This document shows, piece by piece, positions 15,699 through 24,104 of a DNA stretch of 30,950 nucleotides. Both the position numbers and the translations under genes were made by a program. Numbering within the stretch: the stretch's first letter is position 1; each line of letters opens with the position of its first letter. The notes under the pieces were generated by a model. That model ran no database searches. It worked only from the letters and a program-made list of their open reading frames with translations, and was not told the origin of the DNA. Origin of the DNA: Akkermansia muciniphila (lineage in GTDB: Bacteria; Pseudomonadota; Gammaproteobacteria; Burkholderiales; Burkholderiaceae_C); the NCBI GenBank assembly GCA_943327015.2, contig CALPVM020000003.1, forward strand, positions 1 to 30,950, in the 5' to 3' direction.

Positions 15699-17201
15699 AT
15701 GGAAGCGCTAAAGGGTCAAAACGTATTGGTGTTGGGGCTGGGTGCATCCGGTCTGGCGATGGCGCGTTGGTGCGCCCGTCAGGGTGCGCGGGTCACGGTA
15801 GCTGATACACGCGCAGAGCCGCCCCAGTTAAGTACCTTGTTTGCCCAAGTGCCAGATGCAGTCTTTGTGCCGGGAGCATTTCATGCAGGGTTGGTAGAAG
15901 GCACTGACGTGCGGGCGGTATTTGCCAGTCCTGGTTTGGCACCCATCGATACTGCGTCGGTGTTGGCTGCTGCACAAGCCATGGGTTTGTGGATGGGTGG
16001 AGAACTCAGTTTGTTTGCACAGGCGTTGGCTGATTTGCAAGCCGCAAATCAGTATCAGCCGCAAGTCTTGGCAATTACTGGTACTAACGGTAAAACCACG
16101 GTCACGTCGCTCACAGGGCAGTTGGTTGCACGGGCTGGCAAAACGGTAGCAGTGGCGGGCAATATCGGCCCTACCTTGCTCGATACCCTGTCTGCTGCCA
16201 TAGACGCGGAAGCGCTGCCGCAGGTATGGGTATTGGAGTTGTCTAGCTTCCAGCTTGAGAGTTGCAACACGTTTGAGCCGACTGCGGGCGTGGTGCTGAA
16301 CGTGACGCAAGACCATCTGGACTGGCACGGCAGCATGGCGCATTACGCGCAGGCCAAATCAAAAGTGTTTGGTAGCAAAGGCTTGATGGTGATGAACCGT
16401 GAAGACCCGTTGGTGATGGCTATGTTGCCCGCCCAGGTCAAAGGACGCGACAGCCGTGCTTGGGTAAGCTTTGGTGCCAACCTACCACAGCGCCCCGGAG
16501 ATTTTGGCTTGGAAGAAGTCAATGGTATGGTGTGGTTGGTGCGTGCCTTGGAGAGTGACGAAACCCGTAAAAAGCGCCGTGACGCAGAAGAATTGTTTAT
16601 ACAGCGTCTGATGCCCGCTGATGCATTACGCATCCGCGGTCGCCACAATGCTTGCAATGCGCTGGCGTCGCTGGCATTGTGTGCTGCTGCCGGATGTGCA
16701 CTGGCGCCCATTTTGTTTGGGCTGCGTGAATACCGTGGTGAGCCACATCGGGTAGAGCCGGTAGGTATTTTGAGCGGAGTAGAGTATTTTGACGACAGCA
16801 AAGGCACCAACGTCGGGGCCACTCTGGCTGCTTTGCAAGGTTTGGGAGCAGAACGCAAACTGGTGGTGATCATGGGTGGCGATGGCAAAGGCCAGGATTT
16901 TTCCCCCTTGGCCGAGCAAGTGGCCCGGTTTGTGCGCGCTGTAGTCTTGATTGGAAGGGACGCGCCACGCATTCGCGCGGCATTGGCCGACAAAGACGTT
17001 CCCTTGCTGGATGCATCGAGCATGGAGCATGCAGTAGAGCTAGCTAGCCAACAAGCCCGCTCGGGCGATGCGGTGCTTATGTCTCCTGCGTGTGCCAGTT
17101 TTGATATGTTCAAAAACTACGAACACCGCGCAACGGTGTTTTGCCATGCTGTACGAAGCTTAGCCATAGCACAGGGTGCAGATATGGAGCTGCCTGCATG
17201 A
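15699..17201 (+). CDS. murD: UDP-MurNAc-L-alanine:D-glutamate ligase MurD
   Basis: 500 residues, somewhat longer than the E. coli enzyme (438 aa) as in many betaproteobacteria. MurD adds D-Glu to UDP-MurNAc-L-Ala. The N-terminal nucleotide-sugar domain has VLGLGASGLAMARW, the ATP domain has the P-loop TGTNGKT at 127-133, and NVTQDHLDWHGSMAHY and RGRHNACNALASLAL mark the catalytic core. DDSKGTNVGAT and the final SPACASFDMFKNYEHR are C-terminal family motifs. The extra length comes partly from a charged insertion around residue 285 (ESDETRKKRRDAEE). The stop overlaps the ftsW start (ATGA). Confidence 0.97.
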   Translation: MEALKGQNVLVLGLGASGLAMARWCARQGARVTVADTRAEPPQLSTLFAQVPDAVFVPGAFHAGLVEGTDVRAVFASPGLAPIDTASVLAAAQAMGLWMGGELSLFAQALADLQAANQYQPQVLAITGTNGKTTVTSLTGQLVARAGKTVAVAGNIGPTLLDTLSAAIDAEALPQVWVLELSSFQLESCNTFEPTAGVVLNVTQDHLDWHGSMAHYAQAKSKVFGSKGLMVMNREDPLVMAMLPAQVKGRDSRAWVSFGANLPQRPGDFGLEEVNGMVWLVRALESDETRKKRRDAEELFIQRLMPADALRIRGRHNACNALASLALCAAAGCALAPILFGLREYRGEPHRVEPVGILSGVEYFDDSKGTNVGATLAALQGLGAERKLVVIMGGDGKGQDFSPLAEQVARFVRAVVLIGRDAPRIRAALADKDVPLLDASSMEHAVELASQQARSGDAVLMSPACASFDMFKNYEHRATVFCHAVRSLAIAQGADMELPA

Positions 17202-18460
17202 TGGCACTACGCAGCACATGGATGGATTGGATTGGCCGCAAAAAAGAAGCTGCCGAAACGGTGCTGCCTGTGCGTATAGGAGGACATGGTTCGTTTGGTG
17301 CGGATTCGCCCAGTCTTCAGGTGCGTGGTTACGATCAGCCATTCATGTGGGTTGTGGTCACTCTGCTCTTGTGGGGCTTAGTTATGGTGTATTCGGCCTC
17401 GATTGCCATGCCGGATAACCCCAAGTTTTCGCTTTACACCCATACCCATTTTGTCATGCGTCACGCCATGTCCATCAGTGTGGCATTGGTAGCCGCATTA
17501 TTGGCTTTTCAGGTGCCGGTAGACCGCTGGGAAAAAGCAGCGCCCTGGTTGTTTATTGGTTCACTGCTTTGCCTGATTGCCGTATTGCTGCCGTTTATCG
17601 GCAAAGGGGTCAATGGTGCTCGCCGTTGGATTTCGTTGGGCATTATTAACTTTCAACCGTCCGAGTTTGCTAAGTTGGCGGTGCTGTTGTACGCAGCCAA
17701 CTACATGGATCGCAAGATGGCGGTAAAAGAGCGGTTTTTTTTAGCGGTACTGCCCATGGCTGTAGCAGTGGCCGTGGTGGGTTTGTTGCTGTTGGCAGAG
17801 CCTGACATGGGTGCATTTATGGTGATTGCGGTGATTGCCATGGGTATATTGTTTTTGGGTGGCGTAAATGCCCGTATGTTCTTTCTGATAGCTTTAATAT
17901 TGGTCATAGCGTTTGGCTTGATGATTGCGCTAAGTGATTGGCGGCGTGAGCGCATTTTTGCTTACCTCGACCCTTGGACAGAAAAGCATGCACTCGGAAA
18001 AGGTTACCAACTGTCGCATTCCTTGATTGCCTTTGGTCGCGGAGAAATTTTTGGCGTGGGCTTGGGTGGTAGCGTAGAAAAGCTGCATTGGTTGCCAGAG
18101 GCCCATACCGACTTCTTACTGGCTGTAATAGGCGAAGAATTTGGCCTGTTGGGAGTGCTCATCATTATCGGATTTTTCTTGTGGCTCACCCGTCGCATCA
18201 TGAGCATAGGTCGACAAGCCATTGCGCTGGACCGTGTATTTGCCGGGCTGGTGGCTCAGGGTGTGGGTATCTGGATGGGTTTTCAGTCGTTCATTAATAT
18301 GGGTGTGAATCTAGGTGCCTTGCCTACCAAGGGTTTGACCTTGCCACTCATGAGCTACGGCGGCTCTGCCATTTTAATGAACCTTATTGCCTTGGCAGTG
18401 GTGCTGCGCATTGACTACGAAAACCGACAACTGATGCACGGAAGGAGGGTGGTGGCATGA
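17198..18460 (+). CDS. ftsW: Septal peptidoglycan glycosyltransferase FtsW (SEDS)
   Basis: 420 residues from ATG 17198 (a second ATG follows at 17201). GGAG at 17186 and the ATGA overlap with murD decide the start. FtsW is a SEDS-family polymerase with about ten membrane helices that polymerises lipid II at the septum together with FtsI. The N-terminal ~50 residues are a cytoplasmic tail. Conserved elements seen are GARRWISLGIINFQPSEFAK, AEPDMGAFMV, the large periplasmic loop with HWLPEAHTDFLLAVIGEEFG, and LGALPTKGLTLPLMSYGGSA. The TGA overlaps the murG start. It lies between murD and murG, the order expected for dcw. Confidence 0.96.
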   Translation: MMALRSTWMDWIGRKKEAAETVLPVRIGGHGSFGADSPSLQVRGYDQPFMWVVVTLLLWGLVMVYSASIAMPDNPKFSLYTHTHFVMRHAMSISVALVAALLAFQVPVDRWEKAAPWLFIGSLLCLIAVLLPFIGKGVNGARRWISLGIINFQPSEFAKLAVLLYAANYMDRKMAVKERFFLAVLPMAVAVAVVGLLLLAEPDMGAFMVIAVIAMGILFLGGVNARMFFLIALILVIAFGLMIALSDWRRERIFAYLDPWTEKHALGKGYQLSHSLIAFGRGEIFGVGLGGSVEKLHWLPEAHTDFLLAVIGEEFGLLGVLIIIGFFLWLTRRIMSIGRQAIALDRVFAGLVAQGVGIWMGFQSFINMGVNLGALPTKGLTLPLMSYGGSAILMNLIALAVVLRIDYENRQLMHGRRVVA

Positions 18461-19524
18461 AGCAGCAACCTTGTGCATTGGTGATGGCCGGCGGCACCGG
18501 AGGGCATATCTTTCCGGGTTTAGCGGTAGCCCACGCTTTACAAGAACGTGGTTGGCGTGTGCATTGGCTCGGAGCGCCCAACAGCATGGAAAGCCGTCTT
18601 GTGCCGCAGCGCGCAATACCATTGGAACTGGTGGATTTTTCTGGTGTGCGCGGTAAAGGATTAAAAACATTGATGATGTTGCCATGGCGCTTATTGCGTG
18701 CCCTGTGGCAAAGCGTACAGGTGTTGCGCCGCGTCAAGCCTGATGTGGTTCTAGGCTTGGGTGGTTACATTACGCTACCAGCGGGTTTGGTGGCTGCAGT
18801 TGCCGGCAAGCCCGTGGTGTTGCACGAACAAAACTCGGTGGCGGGGCTGTCCAACAAAGTGCTGGCTCTGCTGGCGCGCCGTGTGTTTTGTGCATTTCCA
18901 GCTGTGCTTGGAAAAGGCGAGTGGGTGGGCAACCCTTTGCGGTCGGAATTTTTGCAACAAGCGTCGCCGAAAGAGCGCTTTGCGGGGCGCACCGGGCCGC
19001 TACGCTTGGTGGTGGTGGGTGGTAGCTTGGGCGCCAAAGCTCTTAACGATATTGTGCCCCAGGCAGTGGCCAAACTGCCTATTGCCATGATGCCGCACAT
19101 CACGCACCAAAGCGGTGAAAAACAGCTCGAGGCTTTACGCAGTAACTATGCTGCCGCAAAGGTGGAAGCTACTATTTTGCCTTTCATTGACAACATGGCG
19201 CAGGTGTTTGCCGATGCAGACTTGGTAATTTGCCGTGCAGGGGCCAGCACCGTGACCGAGTTGGCCGCAATTGGGGTGGCGGCAATGTTTGTGCCGTTCC
19301 CGTTCGCAGTGGATGACCACCAAACATATAACGCCCGATTTCTGGTCGACCAAGGGGCAGGCTGGATGATGCAGCAACACGAATTAAGCCCTGAAGTATT
19401 GGCTGCATTTTTGTCAACAATCAACCGTGCTGAATTACTGGCGCGGGCAGAGCAGGCCAAAAACATGCAACAACTGCATGCCACTGAAAAAATAGTGGCA
19501 GCTTGTGAGGAGATAGTGGTATGA
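18457..19524 (+). CDS. murG: UDP-GlcNAc:lipid I N-acetylglucosaminyltransferase MurG
   Basis: 355 residues, a GT-B fold GT28 glycosyltransferase that acts at the inner face of the membrane and converts lipid I to lipid II. The N-terminal glycine-rich loop MAGGTGGHIFPGLAVA is intact. LGLGGYITLPAG and LHEQNSVAGLSNK follow, with the second-domain loop VVGGSLGAKALND and the donor-binding block CRAGASTVTELAAIGVAAMF, then PFPFAVDDHQTYNA. A strong AAGGAGG precedes ATG 18457, which overlaps the ftsW stop (ATGA). The stop in turn overlaps murC (ATGA), so ftsW-murG-murC are translationally linked. Confidence 0.97.
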   Translation: MKQQPCALVMAGGTGGHIFPGLAVAHALQERGWRVHWLGAPNSMESRLVPQRAIPLELVDFSGVRGKGLKTLMMLPWRLLRALWQSVQVLRRVKPDVVLGLGGYITLPAGLVAAVAGKPVVLHEQNSVAGLSNKVLALLARRVFCAFPAVLGKGEWVGNPLRSEFLQQASPKERFAGRTGPLRLVVVGGSLGAKALNDIVPQAVAKLPIAMMPHITHQSGEKQLEALRSNYAAAKVEATILPFIDNMAQVFADADLVICRAGASTVTELAAIGVAAMFVPFPFAVDDHQTYNARFLVDQGAGWMMQQHELSPEVLAAFLSTINRAELLARAEQAKNMQQLHATEKIVAACEEIVV

Positions 19525-20930
19525 AACACGCAGTTAAACACATTCATTTTGTGGGGGTCGGTGGCTCCGGTATGTCGGGCATAGCCGAGGTGCTGCACAA
19601 CTTGGGTTACACCATTTCGGGTTCTGATTTGTCCGATAGTGCTGTGTTACAGCGCTTGGCCTCGTTGGGTATTCAAACCCAAGTCGGACACAGTGCAAGC
19701 AATGTGGCAGGTGCCGATGCAGTGGTAACGTCCACAGCCGTCAAGCCGGATAATCCAGAAGTGTTGCAAGCACGTGCTATGCATATCCCGATTGTGCCGC
19801 GCGCCCTGATGCTGGCAGAATTAATGCGCCTTAAACAAGGCATTGCCATTGCGGGCACCCACGGCAAAACCACCACAACCAGTCTGGTGGCTAGTGTGTT
19901 GGCTGAGGCCGGACTTGACCCGACTTTTGTGATTGGTGGGCGATTAAACAGTGCCGGAGCCAACGCCCGATTGGGCAGTGGCGAGCACATTGTGGTCGAG
20001 GCTGACGAGTCCGACGCATCCTTTTTGAACCTGTTGCCGGTCATGGCAGTGGTTACCAATATTGATGCCGACCACATGGAAACCTATGGCCATGATTTTG
20101 GAAGGCTGAAAAAGGCATTCGTAGACTTTTTGCACCGCATGCCGTTCTACGGAACCGCTATTTTGTGCACCGACGATGCAGCAGTGCGTGATATTGTCGA
20201 TGATGTGACTTGCCCGGTAACCAGCTACGGACTGAATGAACAAGCCCAAGTACGAGCCATTAACGTGCGTGCGGTGCATGGGCAAATGCACTTTACAGTG
20301 CTGCGTCGTAACGGCATTACATTGCCTGATATGGACGTAGTGCTCAACCTGCCCGGCATGCACAACGTGCTCAATGCTTTGTCTGCGATTGCTGTTGCCG
20401 TGGAATTGAATATCCCAGATGCAGCAGTATGCAAGGCGCTGGCAGAGTTCAAGGGTGTAGGGCGGCGGTTTCAGCGTTATGGTGATTTGCCACTGCCATC
20501 GGGCGGCGAAGTCACCGTCATCGATGATTACGGACACCACCCGGTGGAGATGGCTGCCACGCTCGCGGCTGCACGTGGTGCATTTCCGGGGCGACGTTTG
20601 GTCCTGGCGTTCCAGCCGCATCGCTATTCACGCACGCGCGATTGCTTTGAAGATTTTGTTAAGGTCATAGCCCAAGCCGATGCGGTGCTGCTGGCTGAGG
20701 TGTATGCCGCAGGCGAGGCGCCCATCGTGGCCGCCGATGGACGCGCACTAGCCCGTGCCTTGCGTATTGCTGGAAAGGTTGAGCCTATTTTTGTAGATCA
20801 GATAGCCGACATGCCTCAGACTGCAGTCAATAACGCGAAGGAGGGCGATGTGCTGTTGTGTATGGGCGCGGGGTCGATTGGTGCGGTGCCTGCAAAAATT
20901 GTAGATTTGTTGGGGCGTATGGCGGGTTAG
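19521..20930 (+). CDS. murC: UDP-N-acetylmuramate:L-alanine ligase MurC
   Basis: 469 residues. MurC attaches L-Ala to UDP-MurNAc, the first amino-acid step. The N-terminal Rossmann domain has HFVGVGGSGMSGIAEVL, and the P-loop GTHGKTTTT starts at residue 112. VEADESDASFLNL and VTNIDADHMETYG are central-domain motifs, and the C-terminal domain has DDYGHHPVEMAATL and AFQPHRYSRT. The start overlaps murG (ATGA) with GAGGAG upstream. The next gene, ddlB, begins 14 bp after the stop. Confidence 0.97.
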   Translation: MKHAVKHIHFVGVGGSGMSGIAEVLHNLGYTISGSDLSDSAVLQRLASLGIQTQVGHSASNVAGADAVVTSTAVKPDNPEVLQARAMHIPIVPRALMLAELMRLKQGIAIAGTHGKTTTTSLVASVLAEAGLDPTFVIGGRLNSAGANARLGSGEHIVVEADESDASFLNLLPVMAVVTNIDADHMETYGHDFGRLKKAFVDFLHRMPFYGTAILCTDDAAVRDIVDDVTCPVTSYGLNEQAQVRAINVRAVHGQMHFTVLRRNGITLPDMDVVLNLPGMHNVLNALSAIAVAVELNIPDAAVCKALAEFKGVGRRFQRYGDLPLPSGGEVTVIDDYGHHPVEMAATLAAARGAFPGRRLVLAFQPHRYSRTRDCFEDFVKVIAQADAVLLAEVYAAGEAPIVAADGRALARALRIAGKVEPIFVDQIADMPQTAVNNAKEGDVLLCMGAGSIGAVPAKIVDLLGRMAG

Positions 20931-20944
20931 GCCATGGAGTAAAA

Positions 20945-21895
20945 ATGGAAATTCAAGACAATCAATTTGGTAAGGTGGCGGTACTCATGGGCGGACGCTC
21001 TGCTGAGCGGGAGGTGTCACTCATGTCGGGTCAAGCCGTACTTCAGGCTCTGCGCAGCCAAGGTGTTGACGCACATGCTTTTGACCCCGTTGAGCGTGAT
21101 CTGGGCGACCTCAAACGAGAAGGTTATGCAAGATGTTTCATAGCTTTGCATGGCCGCTACGGCGAAGATGGAACAGTGCAGGGAGCACTGGAGTTGCTGG
21201 ATATCCCCTACACCGGCTCGGGAGTGATGGCCTCGGCTATTGCCATGGATAAAGTCATGACCAAACGCATCTGGCGTGCAGAAGGCTTGTCTACACCCGC
21301 TTGGAAGCAAGTCACCAACGCCGAGCAGACCCGCGCTGCATTGGCCGAGTTGGGTGCACCCATGATTGTTAAGCCGGCACGCGAAGGATCTACCATCGGC
21401 TTGACTAAAGTATTTACCGCAGACCAATGCGAGGAGGCCTACCGGCTTGCCTCACAACACGATGCCCAAGTGCTGTGCGAACAGTTTATAGATGGCGATG
21501 AAGTGACTTGCCCGATTTTGGGTGCAACCCATGCGCCGGAGGCGTTTCCGATTATTCAGATCGTAGCACCGGGCGGTAATTACGATTACCAGAACAAGTA
21601 CTTTAATGACACCACCCAGTACATTGTTCCAGCCAAAATACCTGACGCTGAATACCACACCATCGCACAAATGGCATGCCGCGCTTATGAAGTGCTGGGG
21701 TGCCGGGGTTGGGCACGGGCCGATGTCATGATTGATCGTGCTACCCGTAAGCCCTACCTGCTGGAGATCAACACCTCTCCTGGGATGACCGGGCACTCGC
21801 TGGTTCCGATGTCGGCACGTGCGCGAAACCTAGGATTTGAGGATTTGTGTTTGCGCGTACTGGCGCATGCAAGCACCGATGCAAAGGTACGTTAA
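20945..21895 (+). CDS. ddlB: D-alanine--D-alanine ligase (DdlB type)
   Basis: 316 residues from ATG 20945, with GGAG five bases upstream; the frame runs back into murC but has no better start. Ddl makes the D-Ala-D-Ala used by MurF, so its place in the cluster fits. The ATP-grasp motifs are visible: VLMGGRSAEREVSLMSG at the N-terminus (substrate 1 Glu in AERE), LHGRYGEDGTVQG, YTGSGVMASAIAMDK, PMIVKPAREGSTIGLTKV, and the Mg/ATP site LLEINTSPGMTGHSLVP. Its stop overlaps the ftsQ start (TAATG). A Ddl encoded here is usually the ddlB type; another ddl elsewhere cannot be excluded. Confidence 0.96.
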   Translation: MEIQDNQFGKVAVLMGGRSAEREVSLMSGQAVLQALRSQGVDAHAFDPVERDLGDLKREGYARCFIALHGRYGEDGTVQGALELLDIPYTGSGVMASAIAMDKVMTKRIWRAEGLSTPAWKQVTNAEQTRAALAELGAPMIVKPAREGSTIGLTKVFTADQCEEAYRLASQHDAQVLCEQFIDGDEVTCPILGATHAPEAFPIIQIVAPGGNYDYQNKYFNDTTQYIVPAKIPDAEYHTIAQMACRAYEVLGCRGWARADVMIDRATRKPYLLEINTSPGMTGHSLVPMSARARNLGFEDLCLRVLAHASTDAKVR

Positions 21896-22689
21896 TGAGC
21901 CAAACCAAGGTCATACCCCTGGATGTACGCCTGATGCAAACAGCCACCTGGCTGTTGTATGCGGTGTTGTGCATACTGGTTATTGCTGCAGGAGTACGCT
22001 GGGTGGCGCGAATGCCGGTGTTTAATATTCGCGCTGTACAGGTCGTGGGAGATGTGGAGCACCATAACGCTGTAACCTTGCGTGCCAATGTAACGCCGCA
22101 TATAACGGGATCTTTGTTTCATATTGACTTGATGGAAGTGCGCGATGCGTTTGAGTCCATGCCATGGGTACGCTCGGCTGTAGTGCATAGGGTGTTTCCG
22201 AACCGACTCAAGGTCGAATTGCAGGAGCACCAGGTGGTGGCCTTTTGGGGCTCAGAAAGCGACTCCAAACTACTCAATTCGTTTGGCGAAGTATTTGAGG
22301 CCAATGTGGGTGAAATTGAACAGGATAGCCTGCCGAGACTCAATGGGCCCGAAAACCAAAGTGCTGTTGTACTGGAAATGTACCAACTGCTGGCGCCGCA
22401 TTTTGAGCGCGCAGCATTGTCATTGGAAGAATTGCAATTGTCAGCCCGTGGCAGTTGGCGCGCCCGACTTGATTCGGGTACGGTGGTTGAATTGGGTAGA
22501 TCAGATAAAGAGAGTATTGAGTCCGCCAGTGTTCGGTTTCTGAGCACCGTAACGCAGGTTACCAGCCGCTATGGCAGGCCCAACACAGCTTTAGCGTCGG
22601 TGGATTTGCGTCACCAAAATGGTTATGCCATACGAATCCATGGGGTGAGTACGCTGGTGGCCGAAGGGCCTAATTCCCAAGGCAATTAA
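21895..22689 (+). CDS. ftsQ: Cell division protein FtsQ
   Basis: 264 residues from ATG 21895, which shares a base with the ddlB stop; AAAGG lies upstream. It is a bitopic membrane protein: a short cytoplasmic part, one helix (about 18-37, WLLYAVLCILVIAAGVRW), a POTRA domain starting FNIRAVQVVGDV and including PWVRSAVVHRVFPNRLKVEL, then the FtsQ beta domain with WGSESDSKLLNSFGEVFEA. FtsQ recruits FtsL and FtsB to the divisome. The C-terminal VDLRHQNGYAIRI is typical of the family. It is followed by ftsA after 26 bp. Confidence 0.95.
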   Translation: MSQTKVIPLDVRLMQTATWLLYAVLCILVIAAGVRWVARMPVFNIRAVQVVGDVEHHNAVTLRANVTPHITGSLFHIDLMEVRDAFESMPWVRSAVVHRVFPNRLKVELQEHQVVAFWGSESDSKLLNSFGEVFEANVGEIEQDSLPRLNGPENQSAVVLEMYQLLAPHFERAALSLEELQLSARGSWRARLDSGTVVELGRSDKESIESASVRFLSTVTQVTSRYGRPNTALASVDLRHQNGYAIRIHGVSTLVAEGPNSQGN

Positions 22690-22715
22690 GGTTAATCGAA
22701 CAAACAGGTGCATGC

Positions 22716-23945
22716 ATGGCAAAAGAATATAAAGATTTGGTTGTAGGGCTGGATATTGGCACTGCCAAGGTCATGGCCGTGGTAGCCGAGATCATGCCTG
22801 GAGGCGAGCTCAAGCTCGCAGGTCTGGGGGTGGCGCCAAGCAACGGACTTAAACGCGGAGTGGTGGTCAACATTGACGCTACGGTGCAAAGCATTCAGCA
22901 GGCTTTAAAAGAAGCCGAGCTGATGGCCGACTGCAAAATCACGCGGGTGTACACCGGCATTACCGGCAGCCATATTCGTGGCATCAACTCCAGCGGGATG
23001 GTGGCGGTTAAAGACCGCGAAGTAACGCAGGCCGATGTGTCGCGTGTGGTTGAAACGGCCACTGCCATTAATATCTCTACCGATCAGCGCTTGCTGCTGG
23101 TGGAGCCGCAAGAATTCATTATTGATGGGCAGGACGTGCGCGAGCCGATAGGTATGAGCGGCATACGGCTGGAGGCCAAAGTGCACATCGTCACAGGTGC
23201 CCAAAGCGCCGCGGAAAATATTATCAAGTGTGTGCGCCGCTGCGGTTTGGAAGTAGATCGACTGATGCTCAACCCGTTGGCGTCCAGCATGTCGGTGCTT
23301 ACCAAAGACGAGCGCGAACTCGGCGTGGCTCTGGTGGACATTGGTGCTGGCACAACCGACGTAGCGATTTTCACCAATGGCGCGATCCGGCACACCGCGG
23401 TGATACCGATTGCAGGTGATCTGATCACCAGCGATATCGCGATGGCGTTACGCACGCCCACCAAAGACGCAGAAGAGATTAAGGTTGAAAGCGGCCACGC
23501 AAAGCAGTTGCTGGTAGACCCTGATATTCAGGTCGAAGTACCCGGTTTGGGCGACCGGGGGCCACGCATGCTGAGCCGTCAGGCACTGGCAGGCGTGATA
23601 GAGCCGCGCATTGAAGAAATTTTTACCCTGGTGCAGAACATATTGCGCGACTCGGGCTATGAAGAAGTACTGTCATCCGGCATTGTGCTTACCGGTGGTA
23701 GTTGCATCATGCCTGGCATGGTGGAGCTGGCAGAAGACATATTTCTAAAACCGGTGCGCCGCGGTATACCCAAATACTCCAGCGCTTTGGCCGACATGGT
23801 GGCACAGCCACGTTCCGCAACTGCGATGGGCTTGTTGGAAGAAGCCCGAATGGCACGCATGCGAGGCTTAAAAGTAGCGCAAAAAGCGGGCTCCATGAAG
23901 ACTGTGTTGGGCCAAGTGCGCGACTGGTTTGTAGGAAATTTTTAA
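22716..23945 (+). CDS. ftsA: Cell division protein FtsA
   Basis: 409 residues, an actin-like ATPase that tethers FtsZ filaments to the membrane. Seen are the phosphate-1 motif VVGLDIGTAKVMAVVAE, the phosphate-2 motif ALVDIGAGTTDVAIF, the adenosine motif GIVLTGGSCIMPGMVELAE, and the SHIRGINSSGMV segment of subdomain 1C. The last ~15 residues (MKTVLGQVRDWFVGNF) form the amphipathic membrane-targeting helix. ATG 22716 follows AGGTG weakly. A 159-bp gap separates it from ftsZ, the largest inside the cluster. Confidence 0.97.
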   Translation: MAKEYKDLVVGLDIGTAKVMAVVAEIMPGGELKLAGLGVAPSNGLKRGVVVNIDATVQSIQQALKEAELMADCKITRVYTGITGSHIRGINSSGMVAVKDREVTQADVSRVVETATAINISTDQRLLLVEPQEFIIDGQDVREPIGMSGIRLEAKVHIVTGAQSAAENIIKCVRRCGLEVDRLMLNPLASSMSVLTKDERELGVALVDIGAGTTDVAIFTNGAIRHTAVIPIAGDLITSDIAMALRTPTKDAEEIKVESGHAKQLLVDPDIQVEVPGLGDRGPRMLSRQALAGVIEPRIEEIFTLVQNILRDSGYEEVLSSGIVLTGGSCIMPGMVELAEDIFLKPVRRGIPKYSSALADMVAQPRSATAMGLLEEARMARMRGLKVAQKAGSMKTVLGQVRDWFVGNF

Positions 23946-24104
23946 CTATGCAGAATATTTTGCGAGCAAAAGCGCATGGTCTGCATGGGTATTGGTGCTG
24001 TGCAGGCCCGCCATGCAGCTCTGGATGTGAATGGTGTGCACTTAATTTTTGAAATTTATTTTTATTTTTATTTTTAACTTTTTTTGAAATCCAAGGAGAA
24101 CGTA
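23946..24104 (+). promoter_or_regulatory. ftsA-ftsZ spacer with two palindromes and T-rich ftsZ leader
   Basis: This non-coding gap holds TTTTGC-GA-GCAAAA (23958-23971), directly after the ftsA stop. It also holds CTGCATGG (23981-23988) matched by CCATGCAG (24011-24018) across 22 bases. A T-rich stretch at 24045-24085 with repeated TTTTTA units follows, then a strong AAGGAG (24093-24098) for ftsZ. A 34-codon frame at 23948-24052 encodes five cysteines, but it overlaps both palindromes and is probably not a gene. The region may hold an ftsZ promoter or operator, or an mRNA structure tuning ftsZ dosage. I find no convincing -35/-10 pair and no proper terminator. Confidence 0.5.

Noticed and set aside
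23981..24085. Inverted repeat followed by a T-rich stretch as a possible terminator after ftsA
   Set aside because: The 22-base loop is large and the T-rich part starts about 27 bases after the stem, is interrupted by A and C, and precedes the ftsZ ribosome site directly.
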